From: DATESG01 sp964480275
GTDB lineage: Bacteria; Bacillota_I; Bacilli_A; RFN20; CAG-826
Assembly (NCBI GenBank): GCA_964480275.1
Contig: CAYZOC010000016.1
Span: forward strand, 1-21,426
Reading direction: 5' to 3'
DNA: 21,426 nucleotides
Shown: in pieces, positions 15,505 to 21,426 of the stretch
How the letters are laid out: each line of letters opens with the position of its first letter
How positions within the stretch are numbered: position 1 is the stretch's first letter
Notes under the pieces: model-generated
The model's database searches: none
Seen by the model: only the letters and a program-made list of their open reading frames with translations
Told to the model about the DNA's origin: nothing
Translations under genes and position numbers: made by a program

Positions 15505-16559
15505 TATCTTTTCCCCCTTGATAAAATATAGTCGACAAATAGTTTTCCTTTTTCGGTAATGACGAGATGCTTATCTTCAATGGCAACTAGATTTTCACTA
15601 AGGAAAGTTTTATCACTTAAATCCTCAACTAAAATTGGTGTTTTCACTTCATAGAGGTGAATTAGTTGGTAGTAGCGGGCTAGTTCAATCTTATGACGAC
15701 GAAGTTGAATCGAATTATGAATAATTCCCCGCCGTGGGGCAAATAGAAGTGAGATAAATATAATCACACTCAGGAAGATAACAATTACCGGTCCAGTTGG
15801 AAGATTAGACACTTGACTCGAAATAAGGGCGCCACCAACACCAGCGATAACACCAAAAATTCCTGAAAGAATAATATTTATCACGAGGCGGTTTGACCAC
15901 TGGCGGCTACTAACACTAGGGGCGATTAAAAATGCACTCATCAAAATTACACCAATCGTCCTAATACTAATTGTGACAACAAGAACTGTTAAAAGTGTCA
16001 GTATCCCACTCATTAATGTTCGGGAGAAACCAAGACTATGAAAATATTCACTATTGAAAATATATAGCTTTAATTCTTTATAAAATAGAGCAATGATTAA
16101 TAAGACAAAGACAGCAATAATTGCAATTAAAATAACATCACTAGCAAGCATTGTCGCTGCTTGACCAAAAATAAAGTTTTGGAGGCCTTCACTTGTTGAA
16201 TCACCTGCACTTTGCACAAGTAACAACAAAACTTGACCAACACCAAAGAAACTAGCAAGAATTAGTGACAAGCCAGCATCATCTTTTGTTTTACTTACGC
16301 GCTTTATCGCTTCGATTAAAAACATTGCAAAAAGCGCACTAAGAGCCGCACCAATAAGTAGAACCCACATATCCTTAACGCCCGTAAACATGAATGCAAG
16401 GACAACTCCAGGTAGTGTCGCATGGGAAAGTGCATCACCAACAAGGGCTTGCTTTTTTAAAACGGTAAAAACTCCAAGTACTCCATTGACGACACCTAAA
16501 AATAATGTGCCAAGAACAATAATGATTAGCGTATAGTTTTGTCCAAAGAGATCAGCCAT
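15504..16559 (-). CDS. troC: Metal ABC transporter permease 1 with C-terminal winged-helix-like tail
   Basis: This ABC-3 family permease has eight or nine membrane helices. It carries the family motif in KKQALVGDALSHATLPGVVLAF. After LLFAPRRG a tail of about 85 cytoplasmic residues ends in LVITEKGKLFVDYIL, which resembles the wing and last helix of a DtxR-like DNA-binding unit. The longest reading frame starts at 16571, but GGAG lies 6 bases before the ATG at 16559, so I chose that start. It overlaps the ATPase gene by 8 bases. Confidence 0.87.
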   Translation of the reverse strand: MADLFGQNYTLIIIVLGTLFLGVVNGVLGVFTVLKKQALVGDALSHATLPGVVLAFMFTGVKDMWVLLIGAALSALFAMFLIEAIKRVSKTKDDAGLSLILASFFGVGQVLLLLVQSAGDSTSEGLQNFIFGQAATMLASDVILIAIIAVFVLLIIALFYKELKLYIFNSEYFHSLGFSRTLMSGILTLLTVLVVTISIRTIGVILMSAFLIAPSVSSRQWSNRLVINIILSGIFGVIAGVGGALISSQVSNLPTGPVIVIFLSVIIFISLLFAPRRGIIHNSIQLRRHKIELARYYQLIHLYEVKTPILVEDLSDKTFLSENLVAIEDKHLVITEKGKLFVDYILSRGKR

Positions 16560-17289
16560 CATTTTCTCCATTTTTTATTAGTGACTTGTCTTGATAAGTT
16601 ATTCTTACATTCTCATCACTAAAGACATCTTCTACTCGACCAAAGGCAATTATTTTACGATTTAAAAGCGTGACATAATCAAAGTACTCTTTGACTGTTT
16701 GTAAATCATGATGGACAACGACAACAGTTTTACCAGCATTTTTCAATTCTTTTAACAACAAGACAATCGCTTTTTCGGTTTTTGCATCAACGCCCACAAA
16801 CGGTTCATCCATTAAATATATATCAGCTTCTTGAACAAGGGCCCGTGCTAAAAAGACCCGTTGTTGTTGACCACCGGATAGTTCGCTAATTTGTCGATCA
16901 CGATACTCATACATGTTGATTTTATTTAGTGCTTCAAATACTTTTTGTTGATCTTTTTTACCTGGTCTTCTAATCCAGCCAACATGACCATAGCGGCCCA
17001 TTAAAACAACATCACTGACGGTCGTGGGAAAATCCCAATCAACACTGCCACGTTGGGGAACATAAGCAATTTTCTTTTGAACTTCTTTATAGGGTTTTCC
17101 TAAAAATGTTACTTCGCCAGAAACTCTTTTAACTAGTCCAAGAATTGCTTGAATCAGCGTAGATTTTCCCGCACCATTAGGACCAACAACGGCGACAAGT
17201 GCGCCAAAAGGTATTTCAAGATCGATATCCCATAACACAGGTTTTAAGTCATAGGATACGGTCAAATCAAAAATTCTAATTGCGTTCAT
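16552..17289 (-). CDS. troB: Metal ABC transporter ATP-binding protein
   Basis: This 245-residue ATPase energises uptake through the two permeases. Walker A is GPNGAGKST (36-44), the signature is LSGGQ (137-141), and Walker B is IYLMDEP with Asp161 and Glu162. The switch histidine lies in VVVHHDLQTV. VDWDFPTTVSDVVLMGRYG is typical of manganese/zinc transporter ATPases. AAAGGAG, located in the end of the binding-protein gene, lies 8 bases before the ATG. Confidence 0.94.
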   Translation of the reverse strand: MNAIRIFDLTVSYDLKPVLWDIDLEIPFGALVAVVGPNGAGKSTLIQAILGLVKRVSGEVTFLGKPYKEVQKKIAYVPQRGSVDWDFPTTVSDVVLMGRYGHVGWIRRPGKKDQQKVFEALNKINMYEYRDRQISELSGGQQQRVFLARALVQEADIYLMDEPFVGVDAKTEKAIVLLLKELKNAGKTVVVVHHDLQTVKEYFDYVTLLNRKIIAFGRVEDVFSDENVRITYQDKSLIKNGENDG

Positions 17290-17291
17290 TA

Positions 17292-18221
17292 TTATGCTCC
17301 TTTAAGTGCACTGACGATTGTATCAATATTATGTTGATACATTTTAATATAAGTTTCAGCCCCACTTCGCTCATCTCCTAGTGAATCACTATACAAGTGC
17401 CCACCTATCGTTACTTTGTGGTTTTGCGCTCTTACTGCTTCTAAAACCGAGTTGATTGTATTTTCGGGCACACTAGTTTCAACAAAAATGGCCTTCACTT
17501 TTAAATCGACAACAAGGTTAGCTAAATCCTGGATATCTTTGACACTTGCTTCTGTTTGGGTAGATATTCCTTGAATAGCGTGCACTTCAAAACCAAACTC
17601 AAGACCAACATAAGCAAAGGCATCGTGAGCGGTAATTAATACTCTTTCTTCTTCTTTAAGTTGCTCGACTTTGTCCATTGTCTCGGTATATAAATCTATT
17701 AGTTCTTTTGAATAACCGAGGTAATTAGATTCATATATATCATGGCTAGTGCTATCTAACTCTTGGAGTTTAATCTTTAAACTTCTAGCCACGTGTTCCC
17801 AATTAAGGGGTGAACCCCAAATATGTGGGTCTAGTTGTCCATCACTAGTCGTAATAATTGCTGGGCGACTTAGACTTACTAAAATATCACTAGCAATCAG
17901 GCGCTTTTCTTCGTCAATACTTAAAAGTACATCGCCCATTTTTGCTTCTAGATGTAGGCCGTTTAGCACAACTAAATCTGCTTTGGCAAGGGCCCGTGTA
18001 TCACTAGGACGCGGGTTATAGGAGTGTGGATTTACGCCTGGTTTCATGATTACAAATACGTTGACCCGATCACCACCAATATTACTAGCTAAATCACCAA
18101 GCATTGTTGTGGTCGTAACAATATTTATCTTATTTTCGACATACGAAAATTGCTCGTCGAGTCCACAAGCAGAAAGTGGTATTAGTAATAAACTTGTAAA
18201 TAATAATCGTAATTTTTTCAT
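17292..18221 (-). CDS. troA: Metal-binding lipoprotein of a TroA-type Mn/Zn ABC transporter
   Basis: This surface-anchored binding protein captures the metal ion and passes it to the permeases. The signal peptide ends in the lipobox LSAC (Cys19). The predicted ligands His66 (NPHSYNP), His133 (DPHIW), His199 (TAHDAF) and Asp279 (YSDSL) follow the His-His-His-Asp pattern of Treponema TroA, rather than the His-His-Glu-Asp of PsaA. QGISTQTEASVKD is also TroA-like. At 309 residues the length is normal. It is the first and usually most highly expressed gene of the operon. Ligand type alone does not settle manganese versus zinc. The MntR-like regulator favours manganese. Confidence 0.92.
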   Translation of the reverse strand: MKKLRLLFTSLLLIPLSACGLDEQFSYVENKINIVTTTTMLGDLASNIGGDRVNVFVIMKPGVNPHSYNPRPSDTRALAKADLVVLNGLHLEAKMGDVLLSIDEEKRLIASDILVSLSRPAIITTSDGQLDPHIWGSPLNWEHVARSLKIKLQELDSTSHDIYESNYLGYSKELIDLYTETMDKVEQLKEEERVLITAHDAFAYVGLEFGFEVHAIQGISTQTEASVKDIQDLANLVVDLKVKAIFVETSVPENTINSVLEAVRAQNHKVTIGGHLYSDSLGDERSGAETYIKMYQHNIDTIVSALKGA

Positions 18222-18237
18222 TGAAGTATTTCCATTT

Positions 18238-18253
18238 TTAAGGTAAGCCTTAA
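18238..18253. promoter_or_regulatory. Palindromic operator for the DtxR/MntR-family repressor
   Basis: TTAAGG-TAAG-CCTTAA is a perfect 6-base inverted repeat with a 4-base centre, flanked by A/T. It resembles DtxR-family operators (TTAGG...CCTAA type). It sits between the promoter and the ribosome site of the binding-protein gene, just after the expected transcription start, which suits repression. Confidence 0.7.
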
Positions 18254-18263
18254 TTTCAAATTT

Positions 18264-18292
18264 AGATTACTCTTAATTAGTCGTTTTGTCAA
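18264..18292 (-). promoter_or_regulatory. Promoter of the troABCDR-type operon
   Basis: A perfect TTGACA -35 (18292-18287) is followed after 17 bases by TAATCT (18269-18264), a 3-of-6 -10. The expected start of transcription falls a few bases before the operator palindrome. Confidence 0.65.
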
Positions 18293-18315
18293 CGCTGATG
18301 ATAACTATTACTAAT

Positions 18316-18344
18316 TAAAAAGGATAGACACTTGGCCTATCCTC
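18316..18344 (-). terminator. Terminator of the GT80-like lipoprotein gene
   Basis: AGGATAG and CTATCCT form a 7-bp stem with a 9-base loop. On the minus strand TTTTTAATT follows. It lies about 27 bases after the stop codon. Confidence 0.85.
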
Positions 18345-18370
18345 GTTCTTCATCAACTTATACTTTCTAC

Positions 18371-19621
18371 TTAACTTATACTAGTTTCTTCATCAAGAGG
18401 TAATTCGTACTTGATGGCATTATCAAAGTGACCAAGAGCTTCAAGATCAGGAAGTGGTGTTCCTAACTCGCCAAAGAAGAATAGTGTTTGTCCAGGAGTG
18501 GTTGACATAAATAGTGAACTACTATAGCCACCAACAAATACATCGGGGAACATCCAAAGAATTGCTTCCATTGGTGTCCGATATGGCAGTGTGATAATAT
18601 CATGATCATCAAAATATCCTTCTAATTCTTCATTAGGTGGATAGGCTGGATGAGGTTTAAAATAAATATAGTGAGTATCAGCAAAATCAGCTAGAGCTTG
18701 ATCAATATATTCAACATTTGTTTCTAATCCAGGTTTATTGGTCCCAGCGATGATTAAAATATCGCGGTCCCGATCAAGAAATTGTTGATTGTAAAATTCA
18801 ATTGTTGAATTGGAACTACTAAGAACAGCTTTTTCAAATTGCTCTTTTTGAAGGGCATCTAAGGCGCTATACATGGCGTGAGGATCTTTTGCAATTAAAT
18901 GCATCGCTTCTTTGTCCGCCATTAAAGTAGTGGCTTCCTCATTTTGCATATATTCGGGATATTGAAGCCAATATTCAACATTAGCAAATGTCGAAACATA
19001 GGCCGCATAGTTTTGTAAATACATCGCTTGATTGTTATCGCCCCACTTAAATTGTGAACCACCTTGATAATGCTCAACGTGCGTATCCCAATTCACTTGC
19101 ATATTTCCCCAATCTTCATCACTAATCCGGTTGAAAACTGAATATGTTCCGGTTCCATCTGAAAGTAGTGTAACGAGGAAATCATCTTCTTCTAGACCCG
19201 CACCAATAAGTAGGTCAAGCACAAATTGAACGCGAAGGTCATCAGTATATAGATGGAACTTAGCATTAGGCGCTAATTCTTTTAGTTCAACAACTTTGTC
19301 GCGAATGACACTAAAATCAAGTGTACTATTAGCGTTATCGACACCCTGAGTTTCAAAGTAATTGACATAACTTGGCATGAGTTCCCGATCAAATGTGCCT
19401 GAGCGGAAATACCACGCATATGATTCAACTTCCTGAGCAAACATTTCTAAACCTGCATAGAGGGTAGGTAGCGTTCCTAGTGTCACATATAAATTGTACT
19501 GGTCACTAACAATTGGTTCACCTGAATCTATTGAATCTTCACTTGTTAGGGAAGTCCCACATCCACTTAGGGCACCAAGTGCAAGTAAAAGACTTAACGC
19601 ACTAACTTTAATTTTTTTCAT
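18371..19621 (-). CDS. Lipoprotein resembling GT80 sialyltransferases
   Basis: The 416-residue protein begins with a lipoprotein signal peptide (lipobox LSGC, Cys21). Its body resembles the GT80 sialyltransferases of Pasteurella and Photobacterium. YNLYVTLGTLPTL (42-54) matches the first strand region. LLSDGTGTY (152-160) matches the YDDGS motif with the catalytic base, giving Asp155. IAGTNKPG (291-298) matches the FTGTTTW region. IYFKPHP (319-325) holds the general-acid histidine, His324. GGYSSSLFMS (364-373) matches the GGVASSLYFS motif that contacts the CMP phosphate. The catalytic positions are kept, so transferase activity is plausible, but donor and acceptor are unknown. No sialic acid genes lie nearby. 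AAGGAG lies 8 bases before the ATG. It is a single gene with its own promoter and terminator. Confidence 0.72.
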   Translation of the reverse strand: MKKIKVSALSLLLALGALSGCGTSLTSEDSIDSGEPIVSDQYNLYVTLGTLPTLYAGLEMFAQEVESYAWYFRSGTFDRELMPSYVNYFETQGVDNANSTLDFSVIRDKVVELKELAPNAKFHLYTDDLRVQFVLDLLIGAGLEEDDFLVTLLSDGTGTYSVFNRISDEDWGNMQVNWDTHVEHYQGGSQFKWGDNNQAMYLQNYAAYVSTFANVEYWLQYPEYMQNEEATTLMADKEAMHLIAKDPHAMYSALDALQKEQFEKAVLSSSNSTIEFYNQQFLDRDRDILIIAGTNKPGLETNVEYIDQALADFADTHYIYFKPHPAYPPNEELEGYFDDHDIITLPYRTPMEAILWMFPDVFVGGYSSSLFMSTTPGQTLFFFGELGTPLPDLEALGHFDNAIKYELPLDEETSIS

Positions 19622-19646
19622 AAATTTTTCTCCTTATATATAGATT

Positions 19647-19674
19647 ATTTTACTCTAATAAGCGTAATTTTCAA
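19647..19674 (-). promoter_or_regulatory. Promoter of the GT80-like lipoprotein gene
   Basis: TTGAAA (5 of 6) and TAAAAT (5 of 6) are separated by 16 bases on the minus strand, about 25 bases before the start codon. Confidence 0.7.
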
Positions 19675-19684
19675 TAAACAATTT

Positions 19685-19715
19685 AAAAAACATAGGGTAC
19701 TACCCTATGTTTTTA
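19685..19715. terminator. Strong bidirectional terminator after the aldo/keto reductase fusion gene
   Basis: ACATAGGGT and ACCCTATGT form a perfect stem around a 3-base loop, extended by A and T runs on both sides. It works in either direction. On the minus strand it ends the reductase operon 10 bases after the stop codon. Confidence 0.92.
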
Positions 19716-19724
19716 CTTGTTACT

Positions 19725-21167
19725 TTACCGGTTACAAATGGTTAATTGCTGATGGTTGAATTCTTTCTGCCACCTTGCAGTGGTAAGCGCGAAGTTCACT
19801 AGGTCGATCACTGATACTTCACTTTCACCAGCCCGATTCTTTAATAATACTCGTCCACCGATATTGTAGTTGTGATGAAGCCAATATTTATCAACTGTGC
19901 GACTTGGACTAATATATGTCCAATCAACATCATCAATTTTATGTAATTCTTCGAGAAGCTGAGCTTTAATCAGTTCCTCGTCTTTTTCTTCACCTTCAAG
20001 AAGATCAAGCGCACTAGCTTTCAAGTGGTCGAGTTTCAAATTTGCAAATGTGCCGATAACCACAAGTGGTCGCTTTAGTTTTCGCGCGATTTCTACCGCG
20101 TTTAAGTGAGTGCTAATATAGTCTTCACCCCGAGCATTTAAACTCGAAATGATAAAATCGACATCACTAATTTTATTTACAACACTTTCTACATTTTTAA
20201 CATCTTCTTTAATAATAGTGAGATGTTGCATCGGCATCGCTTTTCCATTGAGAGAAACACCAGCAACTTGATAACCTAATCGTAGTGCTTCACTCGTAAG
20301 GGCCTTTCCCACAAAGCCTGTCGCCCCTAGAACACCAACTTTAGGAAAATTTGCCTTATTAAGGCCGCTAATTATTTGCCGATCTTCTTCAGCTAGGGCA
20401 AAATCAAAAACATTAAGATTTTCTGCTTGCCGTATTTCTTGATGACTCTTAGCAATAACCATAATCCCTTTTTCAACTAAATAGCGAATCACGACTTGGG
20501 CCCAACTTTTTTGATACTTCTTGCCAATATCAATCAAAATATTACGGTATTCATCACTTGTACGAAATAGAGGGCTCCATGCCTGAACTAAAACATTATT
20601 TTTCTTGCAAAAATCCACTAAATCTTCATTCCAATACCCGGGATGAACTTCAATTTGATTGATCGCAGGTTTGATGCGGGCGTGTTTCAACAAGTAATCA
20701 AGTTGAGCTATTGAAAAATTAGAAACACCAATTGTATTGATTCTTCCTTCATCAACAAGTTTTTCAAGAACACGATATATTCTTAGATTATCTTCATCAC
20801 TCGGCCGGGGTTGATGCATGAGAACAACATCAATATAGCTTGTTGAGAGTTTATGTAGACTCTCTCCTAGCGCTTCTCTTATTGACTCTTCATCTTTAAT
20901 ATACGCACCACTACTTGGAAGCTTTGTTTGTAGGAATACATGGTTACGTAAAACACCGGCTTCTTTATAACCAAGCCCAACAACTGCTTCATTACGATAA
21001 ACTATTGCCGTATCTAAAAATGTATAACCTAGTCTTAGAGCACTTTCAATTTCGCTTGTATCAAAATTAATCTCCCCATTCCAGTTGTGATTAACTTTGC
21101 CAAAAGTGTTGGTGCCTAAACCAATTAACGGAAGTTCAAGTCCATTAGATAATTTCACAACTTGCAT
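19725..21167 (-). CDS. Aldo/keto reductase fused to an NmrA-type NAD(P)-binding domain
   Basis: Residues 1-270 are a complete aldo/keto reductase of the 2,5-diketogluconate reductase type. The catalytic tetrad is Asp52 and Tyr57 (LDTAIVYRNE), Lys82 (LQTKLP) and His118 (VVLMHQP). VSNFS and AWSPLFR are also present. Residues 275-480 form a separate Rossmann domain with GVLGATGFVGKAL (277-290), resembling atypical short-chain dehydrogenases of the NmrA/YwnB type. The joined domains suggest two coupled redox steps or redox sensing, but the substrates are unknown. A TTG at 21173 is possible. AGAGG lies 8 bases before the ATG at 21167, which I chose. The start overlaps the upstream GNAT gene by 23 bases. 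Confidence 0.82.
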   Translation of the reverse strand: MQVVKLSNGLELPLIGLGTNTFGKVNHNWNGEINFDTSEIESALRLGYTFLDTAIVYRNEAVVGLGYKEAGVLRNHVFLQTKLPSSGAYIKDEESIREALGESLHKLSTSYIDVVLMHQPRPSDEDNLRIYRVLEKLVDEGRINTIGVSNFSIAQLDYLLKHARIKPAINQIEVHPGYWNEDLVDFCKKNNVLVQAWSPLFRTSDEYRNILIDIGKKYQKSWAQVVIRYLVEKGIMVIAKSHQEIRQAENLNVFDFALAEEDRQIISGLNKANFPKVGVLGATGFVGKALTSEALRLGYQVAGVSLNGKAMPMQHLTIIKEDVKNVESVVNKISDVDFIISSLNARGEDYISTHLNAVEIARKLKRPLVVIGTFANLKLDHLKASALDLLEGEEKDEELIKAQLLEELHKIDDVDWTYISPSRTVDKYWLHHNYNIGGRVLLKNRAGESEVSVIDLVNFALTTARWQKEFNHQQLTICNR

Positions 21168-21426
21168 CGCCAATACCTCTAGTTGGATCGATTACATCAC
21201 TATACTCATTGCCATGTTCAAACATTTTGACAACATAACTGCAAGTAGCAAAAATCTTCTTATCCTCCTTACGGGCCATCGCCACAAGTTCTTTTAATAA
21301 GTATAAAGCAATTCCGCGACCCCTAAATTTAGGATCAACAAAAGTGTGGTTAGCGTTAAGAACGCCATCGCTTAATACCCTCCAGGCAATAAAACCCATA
21401 ACTTGTCCATCATCATCTAGCGCATT
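21145..21426 (-). CDS. GNAT-family acetyltransferase, cut by the window end
   Basis: The last 93 residues are visible and the beginning lies beyond the window. The frame stays open to the edge, so the internal ATG at 21399 is probably not the start. GQVMGFIAWRVL, then NANHTFVDPKFRGRGIALYLLKELVAMA contains the acetyl-CoA loop RGRGIA. IFATCSYVVKMFEHGNEYSDVI follows. The ending resembles the small YjdJ-type GNAT proteins (about 90-100 residues), though a longer protein is possible. It is translationally coupled to the aldo/keto reductase fusion. Confidence 0.78.
   Translation of the reverse strand, partial: NALDDDGQVMGFIAWRVLSDGVLNANHTFVDPKFRGRGIALYLLKELVAMARKEDKKIFATCSYVVKMFEHGNEYSDVIDPTRGIGDASCEII

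Noticed and set aside
1..21426. Recoded UGA as in mycoplasmas
   Set aside because: TGA ends several genes with clear downstream neighbours or terminators, and tryptophan is encoded by TGG throughout.

Overview
The window reads as chromosomal DNA from a low-GC, Gram-positive-type bacterium (Bacilli or Mollicutes-related lineage). The DNA is AT-rich, Shine-Dalgarno sites are strong AGGAGG-like sites, and exported proteins carry single lipobox signal peptides. TGA ends several genes and TGG encodes tryptophan, so the standard code is used and a UGA=Trp mycoplasma is excluded. Genus cannot be assigned from the sequence.

Layout. (1) 45-3266, minus strand: the upstream end of a surface-polysaccharide locus, with a FlaA1/CapD-type nucleotide-sugar 4,6-dehydratase followed by a Wzz-type protein whose cytoplasmic kinase-like domain has lost its nucleotide-binding motifs. 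(2) 3392-7545: mostly minus-strand housekeeping and sensing genes. These are an NADPH:FMN reductase, a small membrane protein (plus strand), a membrane-anchored XRE regulator, the cysteine pair cysK-cysE, and an RluA-type pseudouridine synthase. (3) 7948-12756, plus strand: a phosphonate operon behind a 402-base intergenic region, and the most interesting part of the window. It encodes a cytidylyltransferase-PEP mutase fusion (Fom1-like), phosphonopyruvate decarboxylase, and a second fusion of a LicC/PntC-like cytidylyltransferase to an iron-alcohol-dehydrogenase-type phosphonoacetaldehyde reductase. A GNAT acetyltransferase follows. (4) 12775-13629: a CatE-like extradiol dioxygenase/VOC protein. 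(5) 13727-18221, minus strand: a five-gene troABCDR-type manganese uptake operon with its own MntR/DtxR-family repressor as the last gene and a palindromic operator in the leader. (6) 18371-19621: a lipoprotein resembling GT80 bacterial sialyltransferases. (7) 19725-21426: an aldo/keto reductase fused to an NmrA-type Rossmann domain, overlapping a GNAT gene cut by the window end.

How the parts may work together. The phosphonate operon should convert phosphoenolpyruvate to phosphonopyruvate, then phosphonoacetaldehyde, then 2-hydroxyethylphosphonate, and activate the product as a CMP ester. CMP activation is used to decorate surface polymers, and also in fosfomycin synthesis. No Fom3/Fom4-type genes and no LicD-like phosphonate transferase are present in the window, so the end product is open. 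The polysaccharide genes and the GT80-like lipoprotein make a decorated cell surface a reasonable guess, but it remains inference.
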